Shown here piece after piece: positions 23,442 through 34,875 of a stretch of DNA of 64,000 bases. The notes under the pieces are model-generated. The model made no database searches. It was not told where the DNA came from and worked only from the letters and a program-made list of their open reading frames with translations. Position 1 is the first letter of the stretch. Each line of letters begins with the position of its first letter. A program made the position numbers and the translations under genes. Location: positions 426,493 through 490,492 of the forward strand of contig KN817525.1 of NCBI GenBank assembly GCA_000827495.1, in the 5' to 3' direction. Origin of the DNA: Hypholoma sublateritium FD-334 SS-4. Lineage: Eukaryota; Basidiomycota; Agaricomycetes; Agaricales; Strophariaceae.

Positions 23442-25168
23442 TCATAGGCGTTTCACGACATTTTTCCAGTTCTGGCGAATAAAATCAGAAACGCAGAATA
23501 TTTTTCCATTTGGCACTCACCTTGTGGGATAACGTCGTAAAGTCGTCGCTATTTGCGATATGAACCATATATCTGGAAAGTTTGACTAACTCCCTATCTG
23601 CCAATGCTTCAGGAGTGTGAGCATCCTTGAAAGCTGAAATTTTCAGACCCTCCTTGGGGTTCAAAGCGAAATTGCGACTCTGGAACGGTTAGCATTTGAG
23701 GAGTGTCCTGAAAGGTCAGACAAGAGATTGTAATAGTACCAGATCGTCAACATGAATAGTGTTCTTCGCATGACTGGTTCGTGATTTGGATGAGATGTTT
23801 GCTACGCGACCTGCAAGACAGACTCACAATTGCGGGAAATGGTTCCAGATAATCTGCAAGGCTTTAACAGAGTGTTTCCAGGGTTTGTTATCCCGCTCCG
23901 TGAAGACCGTGAACATGCACGTTTTATCAAGGACTAAATTCTGTTTTAACATCTTTCAGATAGGCGACAGAAGAAATTGGATCACCGAATGATATCTAGT
24001 AGCCATCAAACAAAGTATTAGAAAGATGTGGCCGAAGTCATGCAAAAAGATCTGTACATACCTGATAATTTCTCTGAGCGCCAACCATACCTAGCTCAAC
24101 TAATTTGGTTTCCAACCACACCCAGCTTGTCTGGGACCTAGGGAGAAACGTAATGAGCACCGCAAAGGTTTTGTATTATAGTCACGGTGAAAAGTGACGC
24201 TTACCATATGCATACTAAAATCTTTCAGAATGGTGCATCTTGAACGAATAATAATCAATAAACTTACTATCGTAGAAGGGGTATATGGCTTCGAGGAATT
24301 CATGCAGGCCGGGTCTTGCGCATTCTGCTGGTGGTAAGCTTCCCGAAGTCAAAGGTTTTGTATCCAGAATGGCTATCCAGAAATAATCAGACCGATACGA
24401 AGACCGAGAAGGTGCGCCACCATACTATAGTCAATGTCGAGAACTAGTAGTTTTTTGCCTTCGCGAAGAGGATGTATTATGTTTATTTGAAGATTCTTCG
24501 TTGCTTCTTGTACTTTGCGGATATTTCTCAAATCATGTTGATAGCGGTTGCTTGCGGCCATATTCTCGGTGAAGTCGACATCAAGGTCGTTTATAACGTC
24601 TGGAAGAGATTCAAGTTCTATAAGATAAAGCAAGTCGTAAATCCTGTCAGATCAAGGAGCGACGGGTAAAACTTGCGGGAAGGGTCCTTGAGTTCTTCTC
24701 CTTCAGGTGTCCCAATAAGAGTAAATTTCTTTCCTCGTAAGACACGTAGGTCGGCACTAGTTTGAGAATTTGTCTAACTTGAATGAACGTTCGTATGTTG
24801 GTTTGGGAGTCGGAGATGCTCACATCCGTGTTTCATCGGGAGGCAGCTTTCCCTTCACTAGACCAATGATCTTTTGACGTTCACTTGGAACTCTCGTGAG
24901 ATCATGCAGCGCTAGTTTCATGTCGAAGAGCCTTTTAATTAATTGAGAAATCAGCAGGCATCCCAAGGGTTAGAAACCATGATAATACCTGTCAGACTCG
25001 GGAATCCTCAGCTTGAAGGGTTTCCCCGCCCAGGTGAATTCTAGTTCATTCCATTGCTCGACGACGTCCTCTGTGGTCTGAGTATGATGAAGGCGCAATG
25101 AGTGTATATTACCCAATGCAGTATAGTGGACACACTTCGATTGACGCGGCAGGTCCATTGACGTCCAT
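23442..25168 (-). CDS. UBLCP1-type ubiquitin-like-domain CTD phosphatase
   Basis: In animals UBLCP1 is a HAD-family phosphatase that acts on nuclear proteasomes. The model starts at 25168 (MDVNGPAASIE) with exons 25168-25136, 25077-24989, 24931-24824, 24756-24677, 24617-24426 and further exons. An N-terminal Ubl part (WAGKPFKLRIPESDRLFDMK) is followed by SLPDVINDLDVDF. The catalytic loop is REGKKLLVLDIDYT (DxDxT); its final threonine codon is completed across an intron. Then come CIWSQTSWVWLETK, VLDKTCMFTVFTERD, HVDDLSRNFALNP and the end SHKNWKNVVKRL. The fourth intron (24676-24618) uses a GC donor. All phases agree through exon 5. About 330-350 residues. A later start at 25158 is open but would read through the first intron. 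Confidence 0.92.
24618..24676 (-). other. GC-AG intron in the UBLCP1-like gene
   Basis: Starts gcaagt at 24676 and ends ttatag at 24618. It joins KDPS to QLESLPDV. The alternative GT splice would need a 29-nt intron, shorter than any credible intron here. Confidence 0.75.
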
Positions 25169-25612
25169 TTCGTGGATGCAGATAGATCTTCAGAAAGGGT
25201 AATTATCGGCGCTTCACCTTAGTTAATGAGGCTGGTATAAGTAATTCACGACTAAGTTTGAGGGAAATGATTCAGTGGTGATGTCCTAGATTGACGCCAA
25301 AGTAGTGATCTGTAGTTCGTTCTGTGTGGTTCTAATGTGGTGCTCGTAACAGGTGCTCAACAGGTGCTCGTTCAACTTGACTCTGTGGTGGCAGTTGGGT
25401 GGCGCGCCGGCTGCCGACGGCCGCTTTATACGCTTACATCAGCGTTCCCTGAACTCCTCGCTACTAGGCGATTTAAAGAAGTTGTTCGTTGATCTTCTCG
25501 CCAACTTCTCGCTCGAACTCCAGAGTCATGTCCTTAAGGACCCTGCAACATTTCATATAAACATATACCATTTGTTTGTCTATCTATTAGCATTTTCAAG
25601 GGCAAGGGCTGA
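25169..25612. other. Divergent intergenic region
   Basis: Between two genes that point away from each other. An open plus frame at 25353-25616 has some coding-like composition and might be an upstream exon of the next gene, but I could not join it by a good splice. Confidence 0.4.
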
Positions 25613-26660
25613 ATGACCATAAGTAAGTTTTCATCTCATGATCCCCAAGAACGTTGGAAGAACGTATCTGACATGGCAAAAGAGAAATCCATCGGGTTGG
25701 ATTTTCAGTGGGAACGAACTCGTTCTATACTGCAACATGTATCAAAAGATGCATATAATCCGGATATACCGACTTCATTTCAGGCAGGCGATATCGCAGT
25801 TTGTCGCGGCAGTATCCAAAAAGTATTCTATCGGACTCTTATGGATGAAGGTATACCTCTGCGACATGAAGAAGTGCAACAATTCCGCAATATAAGGCGA
25901 CTACCTATTCGGTACTGTGTTATCAATCGACAAATCACTAGAAATGCATACGAAGTTTTCCTCTTGACGACTTTCGGCGGCGCAGAATACCACCAAGTTC
26001 TCGATGCTGTTGCTCGCCATTTCGCCATGCCAATGGGGTTCACTAAGTGGCCTGTCAAAATAGCAGGCATCAAGACAAAGCCTAATAGCTTCGGACAGGA
26101 TTCTTCAAGTTTTCTCTTCGCCCTGACCACAGAGTGCGAGGTGCTTCCCGCCTATATAGCGGCTCGGGTTTCTTTGGAGGAACTGGAGAGAATAAGGCAA
26201 TTTTCGAATAAAAAGAAACAGGCTAGTCTTCAGGTTATACATTTGATTAGCTTCGTCCTAACCAAGAGACTCGACAAAGTCACTTGTCAGGAATAGCATG
26301 GCATTTCGAAGTTCCCTGGAGGCTCGTCGAGCTAAGTTGCAACCATGGGCAGGGGATGGCGCAGAATTTGCTCTCACCCCGGCAAACGACCATTCTGTAC
26401 TTCTCGATGACGACACCATCAATTATGGCCCTTTCGTGAAGACATATTCCTCGGGTTATCGTATGCCTAAATCTAGGGGAATCCCTATCCGTTTGGGGCC
26501 CGCAGGCGATCTCCGTTGGATATTGCGCAATTTTCAAAGCGACATCATGCATGGATCAAAATACTTCCCTCGCAAACCCTCGGTCCAGTCGTTACTACCC
26601 CAACCTTACTTTGCGAAATGTCTTCGCATTAGTCCCCGAAAACTGCTGCAACTAATTTGA
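25613..26660 (+). CDS. Protein of unknown function (exon join unresolved)
   Basis: Not recognised. The first part, 25613 to about 26233, is a continuous frame with coding-like composition: LDFQWERTRSILQHV, SFQAGDIAVCRGSIQK, RRLPIRYCVINRQITRN, EVFLLTTFGGAEY, ARHFAMPMGFTKWP. No membrane segment or signal peptide is seen. A likely intron starts at 26226 or 26234. The frame from 26298 to 26660 (MAFRSSLEARRAKLQ to the stop) looks like the C-terminal part, but none of the clean splice choices keeps both frames. Either a non-standard splice, a frameshift or a wrong start is involved. The gene converges on the COP9 subunit gene, 103 nt away. Confidence 0.5.
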
Positions 26661-26763
26661 TAGCGTCACGGAATCCGAAAGATGATTGTGCCCAAAAAAT
26701 GATGCGAAGACTTAGGTAGCTCGTAATCAATGGCTTTTGTAAGGTATGTGAGCAAAAGACTGG

Positions 26764-27810
26764 TCACCCCTCCAAGCGCGCCACACTGTCTGCCACAAGA
26801 TCGAACGTTGCCAACGACGAATAACCTATTCACCAAAATTCAATACCAGGAACGCTAGGATTCTGAAGTGACCCTTACTCGAAGACGTCTGTCCCAAAGG
26901 CGCCTGTGTTGGGATAGGACTTGGATATAGGATCTGCGTTGAGGCATCATAAGACCAGCCCGACTTCTGGGCGCCTGGTATTGTGGTGAGTATGAGTTAA
27001 CTCAGTGAAAGTCTATAGATTACCATTGGTCACTTTCTCCGCCGGTAAGTTGAGATAGATGCAAGCAAGTGAGAGCGGCAAGGACGTATAGGCTTTGGAT
27101 AACAGTATGAATGTTCTTTCGCAGAAACGCTCTGCAATAACGTCAGCGATGCACGAGCACGGATCATAAATCTTGGTCAAATTACCCGTAAAGACAGTAG
27201 CGAGGTCCACTACTTGATGTCCCAACTCTTGGTCAAAAAAGTCTGGCTGCGAAACGATGCTCTTCAATATATTTATCTGTTCGTATAGTTGTGCATGCTG
27301 CCGATTCATTGCATAAATAACAAGTGCACCGAGTGCTCGAGCCAGTGGGAGAGAAATTAGGTTATCTGGTAGCCTAAGGAGAGCATAACGAGCTGGAGGT
27401 CTGTCTGCCTTATGAGATGTTGATGGATCTTGGAGGTTTGTACGACGCACATGTTATCGTTGATGAGATGCACCAGGACCAACGGTGCAACAATCAACAT
27501 GCGCGCTGGTTGTCGATCAGTTGCTGTCTAGTGACGTCCTCATTAGCACTGAGTTCTCCCGCAGGAGAATATAGACAAAGCATACAATGAAATCTGCCTC
27601 CCCAGCGATACTGCCTGCACTTTGGTAGTCCTTCCTCGCGAGTGCCGCGCCTATCCCTTGTAACGCCCTCTGGTAGACTTCTGGCCTCAACTGAGGATCT
27701 ATTTGTGGAGGAAGAGAAACAGAAGGTTCAGCGACAGACGCAGTGCTTCGTGCCGCATCTTGCAGTTCTACGGGCGTTGTGGCAGGAGGAGTTGGGGGTC
27801 CATTCACCAT
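26764..27810 (-). CDS. COP9 signalosome subunit 8 (CSN8-like)
   Basis: A subunit of the complex that removes NEDD8 from cullins. The start MVNGPPTPPATT is followed by QRALQGIGAALARKDYQSAG and EADFITATDRQPARMLIVAP, where an intron separates EADFI from TATDRQ. Next come LINDNIPPARYALLRLPDN and a PCI-like helical part LARALGALVIYAMNRQHAQL; then VFT joins ERFCERTFILLSKAYTSLPL. The protein ends SYSSLATFDLVADSVARLEG. The SKAYTS and VARLEG blocks match the CSN8/PSMD8/eIF3k group. Six introns were placed by phase. Assignment to CSN8 rather than another PCI protein rests on length (about 250) and these blocks. Its start is 261 nt from the divergent NECAP start. Confidence 0.8.
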
Positions 27811-28071
27811 GATGGATCGCGAGATGTATTAGTATTTACTATCGGATGGAAAAGAAATTCAATGGAGGTAACAAAATTTCCTGCTGATATACAAAGATCA
27901 AAGAAGTTCTGGACAAGACGTTGGACGCAGTTGCAGGCAGAGCCCGGCCCTGATTCTAGAATGTCATGACTGGTTGACCAATTTCGATCAACATCATTCT
28001 CTTGATCTGATCTGTAGAGCCACCACAGGCCACCTCTTTACAGGAGATTGTCTCCTCTGCAGCCCACCAAT

Positions 28072-28976
28072 ATGGATTTGGAAGAAGAAATTGACTCCGT
28101 CTTGTATATTGCTCGCGAAGTATCAGGTTTGAATCCCAATTATGCCACCCTTTGAATGTAATTGACATGATTGCATGGTCCAGTATACAAAATCCCCCCT
28201 TTAAATGCGAATGAAGGATACAGGGCGAACGATTGGGGCGATCTATCGCTACCCCTCTGGAAGGGCAGACTACGCATCACTCAGAACTCCAAGGGTGCTA
28301 CCTTACATTTGGAAGATTCTCAGACGGGCAAGTCCTCTTGAGGTTTCCATCCTTTCAATACCTCTGCTAATGGCATAGTGTTGTAGGAGAATGTATGATA
28401 TCTTATTTACATATTACTTTTGGTCTTGACGAGCAACAGCGTTTGCCAGAGCTGTGTATGATATCGCAAAGCCATCAGTCGAAGCTGTCATAGATTCCTC
28501 GCGATACTTTGTTGTTCGTGTGGAAGAAGGTGGAAAGAAGGCTTATATTGGATTGGGATTCGCTGAGCGATCGGATAGTTTTGATTTTAGTGAGTCTCAT
28601 CACTCCCTCCCTTTTCTTCAAATACTCAATCCAAACGCAGATGTTGCCCTTCAAGATTATACCAAGTAAAGTTGCGAAACCTCCAGATCATTACTCCACT
28701 GACAGTGTTTTTATTATTACCAGGCGTCAAAGAGCACTTTTGAACCCACAAATCGACGAAGAGGAACCAAGCCCACATGTCCCTACTGGCCCGAAGAAGG
28801 ATTATACATTGAAGGAAGGCCAGACTTTCTCTATCAACATTCCAGGCCGTAATAAAGCCAGTGGAACCAACTCAGGCTCTTTGGTTGTGGCAGCATCCAA
28901 ACCCACCTCTGCTTCCACTTCCAATGCGTCGATCCCTCTGTTGCCCCCACCCCCAAGTGCAACTAGAAAACGCTGA
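28072..28976 (+). CDS. NECAP (adaptin-ear-binding coat-associated protein)
   Basis: A clathrin-vesicle endocytosis factor with a PH-like NECAP domain. [18 protein letters not shown] joins [20 protein letters not shown], then [48 protein letters not shown] and [10 protein letters not shown], and [17 protein letters not shown]. These follow animal NECAP block by block. The C-terminal tail is Ser/Ala/Pro-rich and ends SATRKR; no WxxF ear-binding motif is visible. The TGESFARAV block exists only if a GC donor at 28328 and a 6-nt exon at 28387-28392 are used. The predicted protein is about 200 residues, shorter than animal NECAPs because of the short tail. Confidence 0.93.
28328..28386 (+). other. 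GC-AG intron in NECAP
   Basis: Donor gcaagt at 28328, acceptor gttgtag ending 28386, with a ctaat branch-like sequence about 17 nt before the acceptor. Phase 1 on both sides. The GT four bases later would destroy the conserved block. Confidence 0.75.
28387..28392 (+). other. 6-nt micro-exon of NECAP
   Basis: GAGAAT between gttgtag and gtatga. It supplies most of G-E-S in TGESFARAV, matching the SGELFA block of animal NECAP. It preserves phase 1 on both sides. Confidence 0.65.
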
Positions 28977-29394
28977 TAAGAACAAGCTGCTAAAATACCT
29001 GCTAACTACTCTGATTCTGGACGAACTTTGGATTTGACCGATTTCAATTTCGAATTCACTTCCATAATGTCATGTAAGTTTGAATATTTGATTGATCTGC
29101 AATCATGGGAGTCGAAATAATACGGAAGCCGCGCAATAGCAACCACAATGTCATGAGGCACCAATTTCTGTCACTTGTCCATCTGGGCGCCTGGCCGCAG
29201 CTGGCAGCTTGCATAGTTCTCTTATACTTAATCGCAACTGTGTGTGGACCAATTGAAGCTTTACACAGGCGACCTCACTCGGTCTTTTTACTGAGATAAA
29301 AGGGACTTGTAGTTGACTTGTAGCGAGCACCTACTCAAAGTGTCTATGTATGATGCAAAATCTGCTTCGGTCGGGCTGTTGAGTCGGCGCACCG

Positions 29395-29423
29395 AGTGCA
29401 CTGCACCCTGTGCAGTGTGCACT
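29395..29423. repeat. Imperfect inverted repeat
   Basis: AGTGCACTGCAC and GTGCAGTGTGCACT flank a 3-nt loop and are reverse complements apart from a 2-nt bulge. Intergenic; function unknown. Confidence 0.6.
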
Positions 29424-30195
29424 TATGCAGTTTCCAAAAAACAAAGAATCTTATGAATCACATTTTACTGTATTGGAAAATTGAACCGCATCGAAGAAAA
29501 TAGACTTTCTTTCGATATGCTGTCACTCCTCGGACGAAAATAAACTTATGGACGATCAGCTGAGTTACCTCTACCATAACCGTGACGACTCGGACGTTCC
29601 GCGTAAAATGGTGCGTACAAAAGTGGTTTACACCCCTGGTAAGCTTGCCAGCTGACTGGTCAACTCACTCATGTACTCATGCGACAAAATCGGACGCAAC
29701 CAGAGCTTCAAAGAAGCCCTTAACAGTAACATCGAACAAGGCCGCCATGCGCCCCTCCTTACATCCCGTACTCTGGATTCTAGCAATTGGTATCGAATAT
29801 TGCTTTCGGGACTTCCGGTGACAGTACGGGGGTACTCTCAACGCTCCGTCCTCGAGAGAAGGCTACCTAGCGGGCGGGATCAGTAGCCGCGGCAGCGGTG
29901 GCGATTTTTCCTGATTTTTCCGAGGCTATTCTAGCTTCCTACGTTCCACCGACAGCTCATTGTCACGCCGATGCTGTGATGCCTCCAGATCCTGAGCACG
30001 TATCCGATATTCAACCGTACCCTCTTCGCGTTGCCTCTCCTGCATGACCTGCACATCGTCGGATGAATTCCATCTCGTGATCGTCACCCACGTCCTTGCC
30101 CATACTTCTGCCTTGGCTCTGACGTTTTATCCCCTCCCGATGACCCTCCGGCTCAAAACCATATCGGCTCAACGCCGGATATACATATCCTCCAT

Positions 30196-30201
30196 CCCCG
30201 C
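30196..30201 (-). promoter_or_regulatory. CreA/Cre1-like site (CCCCGC)
   Basis: The complement is GCGGGG, matching the SYGGRG carbon-repressor consensus. It lies just upstream of the TATA box of the cellobiohydrolase gene, and a second copy is at 30221-30226. Such sites commonly mediate glucose repression of fungal cellulases; motif evidence only. Confidence 0.4.
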
Positions 30202-30210
30202 GTTGCAGCG

Positions 30211-30217
30211 TATAAAA
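30211..30217 (+). promoter_or_regulatory. TATA box of the GH6 gene
   Basis: TATAAAA sits 63 nt before the ATG at 30274. Position and sequence are typical for a strongly inducible fungal gene. Confidence 0.6.
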
Positions 30218-30220
30218 CCA

Positions 30221-30226
30221 CCCCGC
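30221..30226 (-). promoter_or_regulatory. Second CreA/Cre1-like site (CCCCGC)
   Basis: Same motif as at 30196, 25 nt away, placed directly after the TATA box. Paired sites are typical of carbon-repressed promoters, but the position after TATA makes this copy less certain. Confidence 0.35.
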
Positions 30227-30273
30227 AGATCGAAGTACGGAGCCAGAACAAATCGTCCTCAAATCTCTCTAAA

Positions 30274-32160
30274 ATGTTGAAGTTCGCAGCTCTCCTATCT
30301 CTTACGTTCTTGATCCCGGCCTTCGTAGACGCTCAGGCTTCCCTCTACGCACAGTGTGGAGGTACCGGCTTCAGTAAGTATTATCTTTTGTTTGTGCGGA
30401 AACATTAACCAAATTTGTTTATAGGTGGTCCTACTACTTGCGTTTCTGGAGCTACCTGCGTGTTCTCTAATCCATACTACTCTCAGTGCTTGTACGTCGT
30501 ATTGGATTGTTAAGTAGAAATACTCAAGTTGACTCCTCGACTCAGGCCCGGAACTGCATCCGCTTCCACCGTCGCCCCCACCACGACCGCCAAGCCCACT
30601 ACCACTGTCTCCACGGGACCCACTACTACTCCTGTAGGAACAACCACAGTCACATCTTCTGCTCCTGGCTCTACTGGTACTCCAGTTGCGGGAAACCCCT
30701 TCACCGGGTTCACCGTTAGTTTCTAAACGTTTATCTTCTGCACCACAATCCTGATCCCTACATTGTTCCAGATATACACCTCTCCTTACTATGCAGCTGA
30801 AATTCAAGCTGCTGTAGGAAACATCACTGACGCCACCACCGCTGCGAAGGCAGCTAAAGTTGCCAACATTCCAACCTTCACCTGGTTTGATCAGATCTCC
30901 AAGACCCCGCTGCTTGGTACCTACCTTGCTGACGCTGCTGCGAAGCAAGCTGCGTCTGGCCAGAAATACCTTGTTCAGATTGTTGTCTACGATCTTCCTG
31001 ATCGTGACTGTGCTGCTGCTGCTTCCAACGGAGAATTCACAATTGCAAACAACGGTTTGGCCAACTACAAGACCTATATTGACCAGCTCGTCGCCCAAGT
31101 CGCACGTGCGTATATACTATATTTCTGTGCGATTTCTTCCACAAATTTCAACTTCCTTTTTCTGAAAAGTGTACCCCACCGTTCGCGTCGTTGCCGTCAT
31201 TGAGCCCGACTCATTGGCCAACTTGGTCACCAATTTGAATGTTGCCAAATGTGCTAATGCCCAGACCACATACTTGGTATGCATATCTGTATTTATTGGC
31301 AAATATCCATTCTCATTGAGTTCTTTCAGGCCGCCGTCACATACGCTATTCAACAGCTCAACACGGTTGGTGTCTACATGTACCTTGACGCTGGTCACGC
31401 CGGATGGCTCGGATGGCCCGCAAATATCCAACCAGCTGCTCAATTGTTCAGCTCCTTGTTCAAGAGCGCTGGTTCCCCATCCTTCGTCCGCGGTCTTGCG
31501 ACAAACGTTGCCAACTATAACGCTCTTGGTCAGAATCCCCTTCGCTTGAAAGTTTCTGCACTACATATTGACATTTGTGACGTAGTTGCTGCCACTCCTG
31601 ACCCCATCACCCAGGGAAACCCCAACTACGATGAGCAGCTCTACATCAACGTGAGTAACTCTAATCACAATCAATATCTGACTTATTAATCATCACATCG
31701 AACTTGAAATAGGCGCTGGCGCCCCTGCTTACCTCGTCAGGCTTCCCTGCTCACTTCATTGTTGACCAAGGTCGCTCTGGTGTCCAGAACATCCGCCAAC
31801 AATGGGGTGACTGGTGCAACGTTCTCGGCTCTGGCTTCGGAACTCAACCCACCACCAACACTGGTTCCAGTCTCATTGACTCCATCGTGTGGGTCAAGCC
31901 CGGAGGTGAATGTGACGGAACCACCAACACCTCGTCTCCCCGCTACGACTACCACTGTGGATTGGCGTAAGTTGCAGTGTCTCCAATACTGCCTGAAGTT
32001 CAACTAATTGCCGATATAGCGATGCCACCCCCAATGCTCCGGAGGCTGGCACCTGGTTCCAGGTTTGTCAACTTTTAGATATCTGCACACGAAATGGACT
32101 TATTGGTGTTCTCAGAATTTCTTCGTCACCTTGGTCACAAAGGCCAACCCAGCTCTTTAA
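30274..32160 (+). CDS. GH6 cellobiohydrolase II with N-terminal CBM1
   Basis: A secreted exo-cellulase releasing cellobiose from the non-reducing chain ends. The signal peptide (MLKFAALLSLTFLIPAFVDA) is followed by a CBM1 (YAQCGGTGFSGPTTCVSGAT), a Ser/Thr/Pro linker and the GH6 barrel. Catalytic blocks are YDLPDRDCAAAASNGE (GH6 signature with the proton-donor Asp), VAVIEPDSLANL, YLDAGHAGWLGWPAN, FIVDQGRSGVQN, WCNVLGSGFG and WVKPGGECDGT. The C-terminus is FFVTLVTKANPAL. Length is about 450 residues, complete. About nine introns with gt...ag ends separate the exons. Upstream CCCCGC motifs suggest carbon-catabolite repression. Confidence 0.97.
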
Positions 32161-32687
32161 GTACCAGTGCCATACCCTCCAAAATAATTTGCTATCTGCT
32201 GCAGTCTGGTCTACATGTAAATTCGCGATATTCAATACAAAAGCGACGTACCTTGGAAGCACCCAATCGAATTTAAGAATGACTGTTCTTCGGAATTTCG
32301 AGTTCCCCAAGTGTATTATTGATGTAAGATTGCGCTTTTTGTACCGTGATTTTGGGACTGTACCACGCAAGATCGTATTTTTCTTCCTTCCTCCGATGCA
32401 AATGTCTTGACTTAGTCTTGACTTAGTATCTGCATTGCTCAAGCATCGCTTAGTACACATAACAAATGTACTTAAAGTTCATTGACTTTCATTGATCTGT
32501 GTGTGCCAGAATCCGCGGATTTCGCGTAGACCATTAATAGACCGTGAGAATAATCCAATCACGTGAATACGTAATGCTTTCTCGGCAACCTTCGTCATTC
32601 GGGCTGAATCGTCGCAGCGGCCCTTACTCTTCTTCTATCACCGTCAGTCAAATCTGGTCCCTTGCTGCCGTTCCTTCTCTCCCTATA
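32161..32687. other. Intergenic between GH6 and cysteine desulfurase
   Basis: Contains the cellulase 3' flank and the desulfurase promoter. No other feature seen. Confidence 0.5.
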
Positions 32688-34689
32688 ATGTTGTCCAGAA
32701 TATCAAAAAATGCTGCTCGACGGTCGTTCGCTAAGTCGCTCGCAGGTGGCAGTAGTCGCCGCGCTTTTGTTCAGCCTTCCGGAGCGGATAGAGCCAGTGT
32801 AGTTGACGTGCCCGCGACATACCAGGACGACAACCACTTCACTCCTCGTCCAGGTATTTTACCAGAAAATGAGAAGTAAATTATAATCTAACTGTTATCA
32901 GATATGCTCGGGTTCAAGTTGGAAGCGCCTCATCGCGAAGGCTCATTGGAAGGCAAAGCAAGGCCAATTTACCTGGATATGCAGGTTCGTTCGCTCGCTC
33001 ACACGATTTGCGCCGTAGCGAAACACTGAACGGGAATCATAGGCGACAACTCCAGTGGACCCTCGAGTGCTGGATGCCATGCTTCCATTCCTCACTGATC
33101 AGTATGGCAATCCTCACAGCAGGACGCATGCATACGGATGGGAGGCTGAACAAGCGGTCGAAGTCGCCAGAAAGGTGAGGATTTGATGAATGAAAGACTT
33201 GCAACCCTTCCCTGAGTATTCGAATAGAACATTGCCGACCTGATTGGCGCTGATGCAAAAGACCTTGTGTTCACATCGGGTGCGACTGAAACCAACAACA
33301 TGTCCATTAAGGGTGTGGCTCGCTTTCATAAAGAGAAAAAGAATCATATCATCACCACGCAAACCGTCAGTGTCTTTTATTATTTTTGTTTTGTTTCTGG
33401 TTAATAATCGAGAACAGGAGCATAAATGTGTTCTGGACTCGTGCAGGAAGCTCTCCGAAGAAGGTTTCGAAATCACATATCTGCCTGTGCAAACAAATGG
33501 AATTGTCTCCCTGGAGGAGCTTGAAGCGGCCATTCGGCCTACAACGTCTCTGGTCTCCATCATGGCTGTCAACAATGAAACTGGAGTCATTCAACCTTTG
33601 AAGGAAATTGGTGCCATCATCCGCAAACATCGTGGCGTTTACTTCCACACGGACGCTGCGCAGGCCGTTGGAAAAATACACATCGACGTGAATGAGATGA
33701 ACATCGACTTGTTGAGCATTTCTGGTCATAAGCTGTATGGGCCCAAAGGCATAGGAGCCGCCTACGTGCGACGAAGGCCGAGGGTCAGGCTGGAGCCAAT
33801 TTTCAGCGGTGGGGGCCAAGAACGGGGGTTGCGGAGTGGAACTGTTCCGACGGCTTTAGTTGTGGGACTTGGTGAAGCAGCCCGTATTGCTCAAAAAGAG
33901 ATGTCGGTGAGTTTTGGACCTTTGTTTCTCACATGCTACGATGAAAGTTATACCCAAACAAAAACAATGGAGTCGAGTGGTACATGAAGGTCGGCTGTCG
34001 GCTGACCTTCTGACCAGCTTAGCTATGATATATGTGCAGGGGTTTTGAGCAAAATTTAGCATTCGAGACCGTTCGAGGTTGTCATTGAATCTGACTTCTT
34101 TCATAGAGAGACCACGCACACATCAAAGAGCTCTCCGATCGGCTGATCCAGAAAATCAATGCGGAAGTTGAGCATGTTGTGAGAAACGGCGACCCCAATG
34201 GCTACCCAGGCTGTGTGAACCTCAGTTTCTCATATGTGGAAGGGGAAAGCTTGCTGATGGCGCTGAAGGTTTGTTAATCAATCTAAATTTGTTCGTTTAC
34301 CATAATTAACCGGTTTTAGGATATTGCTCTCTCGTCTGGAAGTGCTTGCACATCTGCTTCTCTTGAACCATCATATGTCTTGCGTGCACTTGGTAAGATC
34401 GATTTGTTTATACTATATAACCTTATCTATGCTTAAATTATCTGTAGGTGCTGCGGAAGACATGGCACATTCTTCCCTTCGCTTCGGCCTCGGGCGATTC
34501 ACAACTGAAGCTGAAGTTGATTTTGTCGTCGCACATATTATTAAAACCGTCCACAAACTTCGAGAGATGAGGTCAGTACACATGGTCAGCGTAGATCTTG
34601 TTGTATGTCTGACCCGTTTTTTTAGCCCGTTGTGGGAAATGGTCCAAGAAGGTATTGATATTAACTCTATTGACTGGTCCCAACACTAG
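32688..34689 (+). CDS. NFS1: Mitochondrial cysteine desulfurase
   Basis: A PLP enzyme that supplies sulfur for Fe-S clusters and tRNA thiolation, acting in the mitochondrial matrix with Isd11 and Isu1. The N-terminal [20 protein letters not shown] is a basic presequence. [20 protein letters not shown] opens the catalytic domain, and [14 protein letters not shown] follows. [21 protein letters not shown] and [10 protein letters not shown] (Schiff-base lysine) are intact. The mobile active-site cysteine is in [20 protein letters not shown]. The C-terminus is the conserved [20 protein letters not shown]. Exons join in frame; the last intron splits the serine before PLWEM. No missing residues. Confidence 0.97.
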
Positions 34690-34875
34690 TCCATCTTTTT
34701 CGCTTTCGTCTTTGTAACTCCTACATGCATAGATACAGATATATATTTCTTTTGGATTGACTCAATAGTCGATGTATATTTTGACTTGTTGAGGGTGGTC
34801 CGTGCCCTGAGAAGAACTTGGGAGCTGATCAAATTTGAAACTCAGTTGAGGTTGATTTCTTAGTCTCTAACCACA

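Larger units (their letters stand above)
28977..30273. other. Intergenic: NECAP 3' flank and cellobiohydrolase promoter
   Basis: 1.3 kb with no recognisable gene. It holds an imperfect inverted repeat at 29395-29423, and near its right end two CCCCGC motifs and a TATA box belonging to the cellulase gene. Confidence 0.5.

Noticed and set aside
24640..24680. 29-nt GT-AG intron in the UBLCP1-like gene
   Set aside because: Shorter than other introns here and adds unconserved residues; the GC-AG alternative fits better.
28121..28165. Sequence like a tRNA B box (GTTTGAATCCC)
   Set aside because: It lies at the start of a NECAP intron, and no A box or cloverleaf arms can be drawn around it.
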